Origin: Mucilaginibacter flavidus
GTDB lineage: Bacteria; Bacteroidota; Bacteroidia; Sphingobacteriales; Sphingobacteriaceae
DNA: 64,000 bases
Reading direction: 5' to 3'
Assembly: GCF_024055575.1 (NCBI RefSeq)
Contig: NZ_JAMXOE010000017.1
Location: forward strand, 62,001 to 126,000
Each line of letters starts with the position of its first letter. Within the stretch, counting starts at the first letter, position 1. Below, in pieces: positions 32,369 through 40,840 of the stretch. A program made the translations under genes and the position numbers. A model generated the notes under the pieces. That model was not told the origin of the DNA. It made no database searches and saw only the letters and a program-made list of their open reading frames with translations.

Positions 32369-32986
32369 TTAGTCCGGATCGTCCAGTCGCTTTTTTAGTG
32401 CTGCATTTTCTGCGCGAAGTTTCTCAATGTATTCGTGCTGCGCCATAAATTCACCCCGTATTTCTTCAAGGGTATAACGCTCTGTTATGTGTTGCGGGCA
32501 GTTCCAGTCGTAAGCAGTTATATTTAACAATATTATCCTTTCGGGCCGAAATTTATAATTGTCCAAATTGAGTTTGTCAAACAACTCCGGGTTGTCATCA
32601 ATCTCCAAAACTTTTGCTTCAGCATATATCTTAAGTCGCGCTTTAGCGGCCTGGTCCAACAAAAACAGCGATACCTTATTGTTTGTCGCCAGGTTACCTA
32701 TTGATATGTATTGCTTATTGCCGCCGAAATCAATAAATCCCAGTGTTTTATCATCCAATACTTTCAAAAAGCCCTTTGGCCCTCCCCTGAACTGTATATA
32801 TGGGAACCCATTTTCGCCGATGGTCGCCATATAAAAGTTATCCTGGCGACTTATAAAATCACGCTCATCTTCGGTTAAGCCATTGGTATCTCTGTACCCT
32901 TCCATCCTGGCATAGTTGGCCCGGCTGCCATAACGCTCCTGGAACCTTTTCGATGCCTCCGAAAATGCAGTTTTTGGATAATTCAT
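32369..32986 (-). CDS. Pyridoxamine 5'-phosphate oxidase-like flavoprotein
   Basis: A 205-residue protein of the PNPOx-like split-barrel superfamily. An N-terminal extension (1-40) is followed by LTEDERDFISRQDNFYMATIGENGFPYIQFRGG, the conserved beginning of the flavin-binding barrel, and FIDFGGNKQYISIGNLATNNKVSLFL. A C-terminal helical tail (about 170-205) is Glu/Arg-rich. Members bind FMN, F420 or haem; the true substrate is not readable. It starts ten bases after the DUF1348 gene on the same strand. Confidence 0.85.
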   Translation of the reverse strand: MNYPKTAFSEASKRFQERYGSRANYARMEGYRDTNGLTEDERDFISRQDNFYMATIGENGFPYIQFRGGPKGFLKVLDDKTLGFIDFGGNKQYISIGNLATNNKVSLFLLDQAAKARLKIYAEAKVLEIDDNPELFDKLNLDNYKFRPERIILLNITAYDWNCPQHITERYTLEEIRGEFMAQHEYIEKLRAENAALKKRLDDPD

Positions 32987-32996
32987 CAGTTTAAAT

Positions 32997-33413
32997 TTAA
33001 AACAGCTTCCTGTCGGTTTCTTCTATTTCCAAATCATTAATACTGGCAAACCGCTTTTGCATCAGGCCGTTTTCGTCAAACTCCCAAAGCTCGTTACCAT
33101 AGCTGCGATACCATTGACCAGAGGCATCGTGCCACTCATATTCAAACCTCACGGCCATCCGGTTTTCGCGAAAGCCCCATAATTCCTTTTTCAACTTATA
33201 ATCCAGTTCCTTTTCCCATTTACGGGTTAAAAACTGTTTTACTTCTTCGCGGCCATTTATAAAGTCGGTACGGTTGCGCCATTCGGTGTCGATGGTGTAG
33301 GCAAGGCAAACTTTTTCGGGATCTTTTGTGTTCCAGGCGTCCTCGGCAGCCTGCACCTTTTGCAGTGCAGTTTCCATATTAAACGGAGGCAAAGGATATC
33401 GTTTATTTTCCAT
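32997..33413 (-). CDS. DUF1348 (NTF2/SnoaL-like) protein
   Basis: A 138-residue protein of the NTF2-like fold, close to DUF1348: [30 protein letters not shown] at the start, [22 protein letters not shown] in the middle and a C-terminal [10 protein letters not shown]. Such proteins are small-molecule binding or isomerase-like; the role is unknown. The ATG at 33413 matches the family; the longer frame to 33440 adds nine residues. It is ten bases upstream of the PNPOx-like gene. Confidence 0.88.
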   Translation of the reverse strand: MENKRYPLPPFNMETALQKVQAAEDAWNTKDPEKVCLAYTIDTEWRNRTDFINGREEVKQFLTRKWEKELDYKLKKELWGFRENRMAVRFEYEWHDASGQWYRSYGNELWEFDENGLMQKRFASINDLEIEETDRKLF

Positions 33414-33494
33414 GCGAATATTTTTTATAAAATTAACCAATACAGCAAAAGCTAAGGCAAGTGTCCCTAACTTTTACTGTGTGATGAGATTTAG

Positions 33495-33579
33495 GCCTCA
33501 CCTAAATCCTCTCCAAAGGAGAGGACTTTAGCTTCGCGCTTTTTTAGAACCCTCTACTTTGGAGAGGGCAGGGTGAGGC
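33495..33579. repeat. 85-bp TIR element, copy 1 of 3
   Basis: Terminal inverted repeats GCCTCACC ... GGTGAGGC enclose two smaller palindromes built on CCTCTCC/GGAGAGG. The other copies are at 44638-44720 and 48985-49070. This copy lies between the DUF1348 and carboxymuconolactone-decarboxylase genes, whose transcripts would pass through it. It has no coding capacity and resembles a MITE or REP element. Confidence 0.85.
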
Positions 33580-33589
33580 ATACGGCAGC

Positions 33590-34138
33590 TTACACCAATT
33601 GCCCAACCCTAACAACCGGGAAGTCAATCGCAGTATTGGCGACGTTATTGAAATAGTTGGTTAAAACATTCAGGCCCACATGCCCTACAACTTCGCCTAT
33701 TTCACCATCAGTTAAACCCGCGGCTTTTGCAGCGTCAACATCATCATCGCTAACCCGGCCTTTTTTATCGAGCAATATGTTGGCAAATTTTAAAACTGCT
33801 GCGGTTTTTTCTTCAGCCGATTCGCCGCTGCGGGCATTTTGTAAAACGGCAGTATCAATATGTACAAGCTTTTCGCCGATAAATGAGTGCGCCGATAAAC
33901 AGTAATCACAGCTATTGTTTTCGCCAATAGTCAGGGCAAGCAGTTCGCCGGTTTTACCGCCTAATTTACCGTGGCTGAGTATGCTGCTCAAATTCAGGTA
34001 ACCTTCCAGCAAGGCTGGTGAATTACCCATGGTACGCATCATGTTTGGCACCATGCCTAATTTGCCTTGTATTGCGTCAAATAATTCTTTGGTTTTGCCT
34101 GTGGCTTCTTCAGGGTTTATTGCTTTTAAACGTGTCAT
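33590..34138 (-). CDS. Carboxymuconolactone decarboxylase family (AhpD-like) protein
   Basis: A 182-residue all-helical protein with the AhpD-type redox motif CDYCLSAHS (Cys-x-x-Cys followed by His), preceded by KTGELLALTIGE. Members act as peroxidase-related thiol oxidoreductases or decarboxylases; I favour the redox type because of the CxxC-His. I chose the ATG at 34138 because the family begins MTRLKAINPEEATGKTKELF; the frame to 34216 adds 26 unlikely residues. The upstream Crp/Fnr gene is broken, so its former regulator may be lost. Confidence 0.9.
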   Translation of the reverse strand: MTRLKAINPEEATGKTKELFDAIQGKLGMVPNMMRTMGNSPALLEGYLNLSSILSHGKLGGKTGELLALTIGENNSCDYCLSAHSFIGEKLVHIDTAVLQNARSGESAEEKTAAVLKFANILLDKKGRVSDDDVDAAKAAGLTDGEIGEVVGHVGLNVLTNYFNNVANTAIDFPVVRVGQLV

Positions 34139-34246
34139 TTTGTTTGATAATTTGTTTGTCGTTATTGACAGTACAAATGTGCAACGACTGCTAATTTTAT
34201 AACATGGATGATGCACGCAAGTGCATGGACAATTTTACCTCAACCC

Positions 34247-34483
34247 TTAACAAACCATTGATAACGTCAAAAACCGGGTGGCTTCCTGCCCTTCGTCATC
34301 AATCAAAAATATCCGCAGGCAGCCTTTTATAACAAAATACATATACTGGCTTATCTTGCCTTTTTCTAAAAGTTTTTCGTTCCGTTTAGTTTTTTTTGGC
34401 TTACAGCAATTTAATACGAAGGCCCATTGTTCCTCAGTTAAATTTATACTTTGTGCCAAATAATTTCTTAAAATATCGTGCAT
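34247..34483 (-). pseudogene. Truncated Crp/Fnr family regulator gene
   Basis: The frame from ATG 34483 encodes about 78 residues: MHDILRNYLAQSINLTEEQWA, then KRNEKLLEKGKISQYMYFVIKGCLRIFLIDDEGQEATRF, the first half of a cyclic-nucleotide-binding-like domain. Then the frame ends after a short unrelated tail. The remainder of the sensor domain and the whole HTH (about 110-120 residues) are absent and no continuation in other frames is visible before the AhpD-like gene. The upstream extension to 34561 is read from a TGGTTCTTGGCTC word repeat. The gene looks like a deletion remnant of the regulator of the next gene. Confidence 0.75.
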
Positions 34484-34485
34484 AA

Positions 34486-34652
34486 TTGAGAGCCAAGAAC
34501 CAAGCGTCAGCCAAAATAACGTTAAAAGATTTGAAAAGAACAAAAAGTTGTCGTCAATCAAAATTCGCGGACGTTATCATTTTTATCGTGACTCTTGGCT
34601 CTTGATTCTTGGCTCTTAAATTTTTGGTTCTAGACTCTTGGTTCTTGACTCT
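34486..34652. repeat. Word repeat: GAGCCAAGAACCAAG / TTGGCTCTTGATTCTTGG
   Basis: Two opposed clusters, about 34486-34505 (GAGAGCCAAGAACCAAGC) and about 34588-34652 (CTCTTGGCTCTTGATTCTT and further copies), can pair over an 80-base loop. They lie in the spacer upstream of the broken Crp gene and before the small 34686 gene. Confidence 0.7.
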
Positions 34653-34685
34653 ATTACATACCTTTGAAAACTAACTAAAAACATC

Positions 34686-34868
34686 ATGGCACAAAAAGTA
34701 ATAACAGTAAATATTAATGTTTATGAGCAATCGGTGACCAACAGGCACTCGGCTTACGAAGTTAATTTTGTAAATAAGTATTTGGATGAGGGCTGGGTGA
34801 TTAAGGAAACTATACATAGCCCACTTGTGGGTAGCTGGACGAATATTACTTTTATATTGGAGAAGTAA
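34686..34868 (+). CDS. Small conserved hypothetical protein, 60 aa
   Basis: A 60-residue protein, MAQKVITVNINVYEQSV at the start, then YEVNFVNKYLDEGWVIKETIHSP and WTNITFILEK. The text looks like one or two beta strands, a helix and a strand, with good codon sense. It has no signal peptide. It stands alone, 73 bases before a creatininase-family gene. The function is unknown; it resembles small DUF4177-like proteins in pattern, but I would not assign it. Confidence 0.6.
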   Translation: MAQKVITVNINVYEQSVTNRHSAYEVNFVNKYLDEGWVIKETIHSPLVGSWTNITFILEK

Positions 34869-34940
34869 AACCATAGCAATGGGTTTAAAATCCGTCGCTA
34901 TCACAAAACTCCCGGTTAAGTATTTATAAAAACCTAAAAT

Positions 34941-35813
34941 ATGAAAACCTATCTTACACTTTTAATTGCCCTGCTATTTTCGACAACCTCGTTTGCGCAG
35001 GATATTCCTGCCCGCTGGGATGAGCTTGTGGCCAGCGATTTTCCGAAAGCCCTTGAAAAATCATCGAAAACCTGTATCCTGCCTATCGGGATATTGGAAA
35101 AGCATGGACCACACTCGCCCATCGGGACTGATTTAATCCATGTGCGCGAATGGGCTGCACGGGCTGTAAAATCGGAATATGCTGTGGTGTTTCCTGATTA
35201 TTTTTACGGGCAAATAAATGAGGCACGTCACCAACCGGGAACATTTGCCCTGCCGAGCGATATCATTTACAAATTACTGGAAGCTACCTGCGATGAAATT
35301 GCCCGCAATGGATTCGACAAGATTGTTATTTTAAACGGTCACGGCGGTAACCCCGAGTTCCTGCACTTTTTTATGCAGTCGCTGCTGAATAAGCGGCATA
35401 ATTATGCGGTGTACCTGTATAGCCCAGGTCGCGAGGATGCCGATTATAACAAACAATACCGCCAGATGCATAAATCACCTACAGCGAACGACCAGCACGC
35501 GGGAGAATCCGAAACATCTGTTTTAATGTATTACCGGCCTGATCTGATGCGCATGGACCGTGCTGCTAATGAAAGCGGCGCTGATCAAAAACGAAGCGAT
35601 CTGCCCGGTCTTTATACACCAATATGGTGGTACTCATCATATCCTAACCATTATGCCGGAGAAGGCGACAAAGCAACCACCGAATTCGGCAAGTTTATTA
35701 CCGACCATGAAACTGCATCGTTTATAAAAGCATTAAAAGAAGTGAAGGATGACACGAAAACTATACCACTGCAGAACGAGTTTTTTGACCGGGTGGATAA
35801 GTTAAATAAATAG
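34941..35813 (+). CDS. Creatininase family protein, exported
   Basis: A 290-residue exported enzyme (signal peptide YLTLLIALLFSTTSFAQ). The creatininase/amidohydrolase metal centre is visible: LPIGILEKHGPHSPIGTD with Glu and His, and VILNHHG-like VILNGHGGNPEF, then DQHAGESETS. Such enzymes open cyclic amides or formamides and need two metals. The substrate is not readable; export separates it from the cytoplasmic creatininase and FAPy hydrolases. It lies alone on the plus strand and ends near a two-way terminator. Confidence 0.85.
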   Translation: MKTYLTLLIALLFSTTSFAQDIPARWDELVASDFPKALEKSSKTCILPIGILEKHGPHSPIGTDLIHVREWAARAVKSEYAVVFPDYFYGQINEARHQPGTFALPSDIIYKLLEATCDEIARNGFDKIVILNGHGGNPEFLHFFMQSLLNKRHNYAVYLYSPGREDADYNKQYRQMHKSPTANDQHAGESETSVLMYYRPDLMRMDRAANESGADQKRSDLPGLYTPIWWYSSYPNHYAGEGDKATTEFGKFITDHETASFIKALKEVKDDTKTIPLQNEFFDRVDKLNK

Positions 35814-35849
35814 TGTATAAACGCCAAAGCTTGCAATGAAGTCTATAAA

Positions 35850-35886
35850 AAAATGGCGTTAAAATTCGGAAGTTTAACGCCATTTT
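35850..35886. terminator. Two-way terminator between convergent genes
   Basis: A perfect 14-bp stem (AAAATGGCGTTAAA with its complement) around a nine-base loop lies between the creatininase-family gene and the DUF3472 gene. A/T-rich ends on both sides allow termination in both directions. Confidence 0.85.
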
Positions 35887-35897
35887 ACTTTGATGAT

Positions 35898-37223
35898 TTA
35901 TGGTAATTTATCCAATTCCACATTCGGCGCTTTGCCACCGATTGGCCTTACTAACTCTATCCCGCGTTTGGTATAAGTGTTAAAAAATCCGCAGTTTTTA
36001 AGGTAGAATGAATTGCCATCAATACCACCCGCGTAGTCCATACGGTAGCCCTTCATTGCGGTGGCATCATTTGTAAAATGGGCTTTGTTTATTTCGGTCC
36101 AATGGCCGTTGTTGTCGGCAATCCATTGGTTGTTAAATAACACGTGACGGGTTGTTATGCCATTTTCAGGTTCGAAATTCTCCAAAAACGAATGCAGTCC
36201 CTTTAAATAAGTATTTGTTTGCGGGCGGCTAAAGCTGGCTATTAATTGCCATTTGCCAAGCTCCGGCGCAAAAAACCAGGTGGTGTAAGTAGTATGGTTG
36301 TCGCCGGTGGGTTTGGCCTGTACCAAAAATTTGTAAGTGTTGCCAGCTTTCCAGTTATACAGCATATAGCTTTGCCCGCCCGAGCCTTCGTTGCCAAACT
36401 CTCCTGTATGCACATTGGGGCCTTTTTTTAGCATAACTATCTTCTGGCTGTCGGGTATGGCTTTTGGGTTATCTGTACTAAACGGACTCCAAACCGAAAA
36501 CAAGATATGCCTTTCAGTTGGCGAATTTACCTGCATGCCAAAATAGCCTACATTAAAACCATCTGCCATAAAATAAGACCCTAACACATCGTTCCCAACA
36601 GGCACCGTCACTTCGTTATAAAACCATTCTATATTGGTATTAGGCAACTCGTACGCTAAATGTACCGACGGTCCCCTTCGCCCCCAATGGAAATAATTAC
36701 CCTCGTTATTTGGCACGTAAGCGGTTTTGCCATTAATAGCGGCGCCTACCAGTTTTATGCTGCTAACATCGGCAAAAGTTTTGCCTGTTTTGTTAAGTCC
36801 TTTTATATCGATTGCAATATAGCCGGTGTCGGCTGCGTTCCATTCGCCAACATAATAGTCTTTAGCTACCGTTCCAGATACGGTTATATTTTTTGTTGAT
36901 TTTAATGCGGAAACAGCTAAAACACTTTTACCATCGGCTACTTTCACATTTAACCAAAGTTTAAATTTACCCTTAACGGCTATCCGGAAATAAGCTTTAA
37001 ACGTCACTTTACTGCTTGTCCAGTCCACAATGCCGTCATTGGTAATGGTGCCGCCAGTAGTATCGTTAGCTATGCGCCAGGCATTGCCGCCCAGGGGAAT
37101 AGTTATAGAGCTGTCAGAACTTTTAGCGGCGAGTGGGGTTTGCCGCACCATTTTAGTAAAGCTCATCGCCATACAGGTTACCGTAATTAACAATGTGCCG
37201 ATTATAAATTTATTCAGTTTCAT
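35898..37223 (-). CDS. DUF5077/DUF3472 exported protein
   Basis: A 441-residue exported protein. The N-terminal hydrophobic leader (residues 6-24) is a signal peptide. About residues 35-155 form a DUF5077-type strand domain (ITIPLGGNAWRIANDTTGGTITN, VDWTSSKVTF). About 170-360 form a DUF3472 domain (HWGRRGPSVHLAYELPNTNIEWFYNEVTVP, GYFGMQVNSPTERHILFSVWSP). Such proteins are common in carbohydrate-use loci; the substrate is unknown. The gene begins four bases after the large glycoside-hydrolase-like gene ends, so the two are one transcript. Confidence 0.88.
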   Translation of the reverse strand: MKLNKFIIGTLLITVTCMAMSFTKMVRQTPLAAKSSDSSITIPLGGNAWRIANDTTGGTITNDGIVDWTSSKVTFKAYFRIAVKGKFKLWLNVKVADGKSVLAVSALKSTKNITVSGTVAKDYYVGEWNAADTGYIAIDIKGLNKTGKTFADVSSIKLVGAAINGKTAYVPNNEGNYFHWGRRGPSVHLAYELPNTNIEWFYNEVTVPVGNDVLGSYFMADGFNVGYFGMQVNSPTERHILFSVWSPFSTDNPKAIPDSQKIVMLKKGPNVHTGEFGNEGSGGQSYMLYNWKAGNTYKFLVQAKPTGDNHTTYTTWFFAPELGKWQLIASFSRPQTNTYLKGLHSFLENFEPENGITTRHVLFNNQWIADNNGHWTEINKAHFTNDATAMKGYRMDYAGGIDGNSFYLKNCGFFNTYTKRGIELVRPIGGKAPNVELDKLP

Positions 37224-37227
37224 TATT

Positions 37228-40227
37228 TTATTTTTTGTCGGTGATTATAAGTAACCAGCCTTTCCCCTTTTCAACTTTTATCTCCTGCCCGTCCTTCAAC
37301 TTAGCGCCTTGCTGAAAGTTATTAACTTCCGGCGCGGTAATGGTAGCGGTTGCCGGGTTTAGGCCCAGCGCTTTCCAATCTATTTTAAGCTTGATGTTAA
37401 CATCATCGGCAGCCCAGCTTGCTATGGACACCAACACCTTTCCCGGTTTTTTGTAAATGGTTGCCAGCACCTCGGGATTGTTGGTCTTTACAGGATTGGT
37501 TTCAACCCAATAGCCAACCATTTTTGTGCCATGCATGCCAAAATTGTCCCAAACCTTCCATATAGGTCGCGGGTCGGCGTTATCACTCCATGGCATGCGG
37601 TTAGTCATGCCATAAATCATACCGCGCCACGGGTTGCCGCCACCCTGCAACATTTCGCCCATCAGACCGAATGGTATGCCCGACACTTCGGTTAAAAAGA
37701 AATCGGGGGTGTTTTTCTCATAATCAAAATACTCACCAAACCAAAGCCTGTTTAAGTATGGAAAATGCTCGAGGTACAAATTGCCGCTATTATTAAAGCC
37801 ATCGCTTTTGTTATATTGGTTAGCCGAGTGTAGATCGATGATACCGGGGTGGCCATCTTTAGTCAGCACACGCTTTATACGTTTCATGGTAATGCGGTCA
37901 AAGGCTACGTCATCCAGGTAAATACCATCGATGCCTACATTTTGTACCAGCCAATTCATCCCCTCTACATAATAGTTGTGCCAGCGGCTCATTCCGCTGT
38001 TTATCAGGGCGGCATCTTTATATTCGGGTACGTACCAGGCAGCAATGTAATCATCCGCAACATGCTCCTGCAGCCATGAGTAGCCGCCACCTTTGCCCGT
38101 CGAATAAATCTCGTGCCCAAGGCTGCGCATCGGGAAAGTTTCGTAAGCGCTGTTGGAGAGTTCCCTCACTGTGTTATAAATCTTCACCTTCAAACCCAAC
38201 TGGTGTGCTGAATCGATATAACTTTTCATCTGGCGCCACCTGATAAATGGATAGTTGATGTAAGGATTTATAGGTGTGCCATGGTGGATATTTACCACGG
38301 TAGCGCCGGTTTGTTTAATGCTATCCAAACTGCTGTATTTGTGATAAAACCGGGTTGACCATTGGAAGTCGGTATTAATTGGGTGGAAAGGGGTTATCAG
38401 CAAAGTAAAGTTATAGTACAATACATCGCCTCTTTTCATGCTGCGCGCACCGCTATAGTTATTTACCATAACATAGTTATTCGTCTCGCTGATGTTAATA
38501 CCCCCTTTGTTATCATTACCCCATGATGTTGGCAGCAATAAAGGTTTTTGCAGATAAAAATTGGTATTTAACGGACGCACATAGTTTTCATCGCGCAATG
38601 AGTATTGCAACCCTGCATTTACATCGCCAATCCAGGCGCCATCCTGGTTTTTGTGGGCGACATCCCATTTCCACTCGTAGTTGTCGGGTCTTTTCTCACC
38701 TTTTAAGTTAAGCCCCATCATATATTTGGCGGCATTCTTATTAAAAGGTATTTCCATGCGAATATCTTTCAAATCCACATCTTTTAATGCGGTTACCTTA
38801 ACTGTGTATGCTGCAAAACCATCAAATTCTATCGAGCCGTTTACATCCATCTGTAAATCAGCCGAAGTATTGGTAGCTGTCCATTTAACCGTTCCGGGTT
38901 GGGTTTCGGTAAACTTCAAGCCTTTGGGTTGCCAGGCTTCCGCCCCTGTTTCATTTTCAGCAATTAATTTTATCGGTTGATTGAGCACCTCTTTTGCCTT
39001 TGCTGAAAACGAAGTCATTTCAGGCGTAAAAAAGGTTTGAATGCTTTTCGGGAATCCTGTTTTATCTAACGTAACCTTACGGCCCAGCAGCGCAACGCTG
39101 TTGTCTTTCACCACCAGGGGTGTGTATGGTTTTATGATATCGTTTTGTTGGGCGAGGGTGGAGTTTAACCAGGCTAAACGGGTTTCCTTCCATGGTTCAT
39201 TGATGCCGCCGTTAACCGCCGCGGTTGCGCCCACCTTAATGCGAATACCAATTTTGGTGGTCTCGGCATTTTTGGCGGATACTGTTACTATCCCCTCATA
39301 AGTACCTGCTACAACAGTTGATGGAATATTTACCAAACACCACATAGCCTGTACTTCGCCTTTGGCTATATCAACCAGTTTGTTAAACGATTTTGCTTTG
39401 TAATCCGTTCCGCTATTATTAATGCATGACATCACTTTTGATGAAATAACCTGCCCCGTTTTGGTTTTTAAATCCGAAAACGAAACTTTAACACCGCTTA
39501 AGTCTTTTGCTGTTGGATAAACACCTAACTGGTACGAATAATTTTCGCCACGCTTTGCATCGCCGTCAAAAACACTTTGCGCACCGTTAGTTATCCAGCG
39601 TTGCGGCAAATCATGTTTCATTTTTATAATATTCAACCTGTCTTCCGGGAACACCAAATAGGTTTTGCCCGCATTTTGCTGAACCAAGTTCTTCACTTCT
39701 GTATCCGTGGCTATTACTTCCATGGGATAGAAGCTGTTCATAGCATTTACGGATTGAATACACTCTACTTTAGCGCCTTCAATATCCTTGCTGCCTTCAA
39801 TTGTTTGTAACCAATCGCCCGAGGCAGTTTGAGAGGCCTTTAAATATTTCACGTTGGGATAGTTCGATTTCCTATCGACATGATAAGGCATATAGTATAC
39901 AAAATACTTTTTGTCGCCTGTATTGGGTTCAAAATAAAGCATACAAGCCTCGCGGGTTATTGCGGCTACAAATACGTTCATTACCCGTTTGTTGGTGGCT
40001 GAATCCACCACAAACAATTGCTTTAATTCCGGGTGATAGTCGTTACGGCGCCATGCTATTACCGCTTTGGCAATGTGGGTATTGGCGTTCTGCAGGGTTA
40101 ATACTACCCGGTGATTCCCCAGCGAGTCGGCATCCCAATCGTTATTTTTTGTAACGTATTTGATTTGCTGCGCGATAGAGACCTGGCAAATGAGCGTAAA
40201 AATGGCTAAGTAAAAATATTTATTCAT
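37228..40227 (-). CDS. Exported glycoside hydrolase-like protein (DUF6067-like)
   Basis: A 999-residue exported protein with signal peptide YFYLAIFTLICQVSIAQQ. The first 300 residues are strand-rich. A large central part (about 320-640) contains KVTALKDVDLKDIRMEIPFN. A barrel-type region from about 660 has YHKYSSLDSIKQTGATVVNIHHGTPINPY, LGLKVKIYNTVREL and GIDGIYLDDVAFDRI, where Asp-Asp in YLDDVAFD looks catalytic. A C-terminal strand domain follows. This matches DUF6067-type glycoside hydrolases in my memory; the substrate is unknown. It is the first gene of the pair with DUF3472 and has a LacI-type palindrome about 60 bases upstream of its start. Confidence 0.8.
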   Translation of the reverse strand: MNKYFYLAIFTLICQVSIAQQIKYVTKNNDWDADSLGNHRVVLTLQNANTHIAKAVIAWRRNDYHPELKQLFVVDSATNKRVMNVFVAAITREACMLYFEPNTGDKKYFVYYMPYHVDRKSNYPNVKYLKASQTASGDWLQTIEGSKDIEGAKVECIQSVNAMNSFYPMEVIATDTEVKNLVQQNAGKTYLVFPEDRLNIIKMKHDLPQRWITNGAQSVFDGDAKRGENYSYQLGVYPTAKDLSGVKVSFSDLKTKTGQVISSKVMSCINNSGTDYKAKSFNKLVDIAKGEVQAMWCLVNIPSTVVAGTYEGIVTVSAKNAETTKIGIRIKVGATAAVNGGINEPWKETRLAWLNSTLAQQNDIIKPYTPLVVKDNSVALLGRKVTLDKTGFPKSIQTFFTPEMTSFSAKAKEVLNQPIKLIAENETGAEAWQPKGLKFTETQPGTVKWTATNTSADLQMDVNGSIEFDGFAAYTVKVTALKDVDLKDIRMEIPFNKNAAKYMMGLNLKGEKRPDNYEWKWDVAHKNQDGAWIGDVNAGLQYSLRDENYVRPLNTNFYLQKPLLLPTSWGNDNKGGINISETNNYVMVNNYSGARSMKRGDVLYYNFTLLITPFHPINTDFQWSTRFYHKYSSLDSIKQTGATVVNIHHGTPINPYINYPFIRWRQMKSYIDSAHQLGLKVKIYNTVRELSNSAYETFPMRSLGHEIYSTGKGGGYSWLQEHVADDYIAAWYVPEYKDAALINSGMSRWHNYYVEGMNWLVQNVGIDGIYLDDVAFDRITMKRIKRVLTKDGHPGIIDLHSANQYNKSDGFNNSGNLYLEHFPYLNRLWFGEYFDYEKNTPDFFLTEVSGIPFGLMGEMLQGGGNPWRGMIYGMTNRMPWSDNADPRPIWKVWDNFGMHGTKMVGYWVETNPVKTNNPEVLATIYKKPGKVLVSIASWAADDVNIKLKIDWKALGLNPATATITAPEVNNFQQGAKLKDGQEIKVEKGKGWLLIITDKK

Positions 40228-40285
40228 TATAGCGTTTATAAGGGAACGCTAAATTAAGAAATACTTTACCTGTTAAACGTATGCC

Positions 40286-40301
40286 GCGCAATCGTTTGCG
40301 C
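40286..40301. promoter_or_regulatory. LacI-type operator upstream of the GH-like gene
   Basis: GCGCAATCGTTTGCGC is a near-perfect 16-bp palindrome with one mismatched pair, centred on CG, 59 bases upstream of the GH-like start on the minus strand. It differs from the amylase operators (CCGGGAACGTTCCCGG), so a different LacI-type repressor is likely. Confidence 0.6.
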
Positions 40302-40411
40302 TAAGATTTACCAGGACATCTCTTGCAATGTCTTGTAGCCCTCGATTAAAATCCAGCACTATAACATGGGTCGAAGTTAAGCGAAGTTAGCTTCGTCGCC
40401 TTACCGGAAAA

Positions 40412-40494
40412 GCGTTCCATTTTTGCAAGCGGAACACCCGGAACGCTATGAAACATGCTCATTATCAAATATTTATATATTTAACATAAATTCA
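40412..40494. repeat. Direct repeat, copy A (about 82 bp)
   Basis: Begins GCGTTCCATTTTTGCAAGCG and continues through GGAACACCCGGAACGCT, ATGAAACATGCTCATTATCA to TTTAACATAAATT. It matches copy B (40622-40704) at most positions. Inside, GCGTTCC and GGAACGC are inverted about 20 bases apart. Spacing between copies is 210 bases. Confidence 0.75.
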
Positions 40495-40621
40495 TACATA
40501 AATTTAACATTAATTTAATGCAAGCCCGATATAAGCATACTTGCGCCTCACCCCAAAACGCCTGTTCGTCCTGGTAATTATCGTGAGAGCGAGGTTCAAA
40601 AAGACATTTTCATTAGATAGC

Positions 40622-40704
40622 GCGTTCCATTTTTGCAATCGGAACACCCGGAACGCTGTGAAACACACTCATTATCAGGCATTTTAGAATTTAACACAAT
40701 TTCT
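40622..40704. repeat. Direct repeat, copy B (about 82 bp)
   Basis: Begins GCGTTCCATTTTTGCAATCG, continues GGAACACCCGGAACGCT, GTGAAACACACTCATTATCA and TTTAACACAATTT. Differences from copy A are scattered substitutions with no visible gap in the first 60 bases. It may be a duplicated regulatory site or a REP-like element. Confidence 0.75.
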
Positions 40705-40840
40705 CATATCGAACTCAAGGTAAAATAAGATGTTACTTACCCGCTACCCTATTAGCTAAAGAGCCATAGGCTCGGCCAATATTGTAGCGCCGGATCTTAA
40801 TCCAGCGATGGAAATTGCAGCGCCGATTTTCAACGAAGAT

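Larger units (their letters stand above)
40228..40840. other. 613-base spacer: promoter region and repeats
   Basis: No supported gene. Near 40286-40301 lies the operator above. Two similar stretches of about 82 bases follow (40412-40494 and 40622-40704, next entries). Phrases of the type TGTAGC...TTAATCCAGC occur at about 40330 and 40783-40805, again in inverted or repeated form. The rest is AT-rich. The region separates two minus-strand transcription units. Confidence 0.5.
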
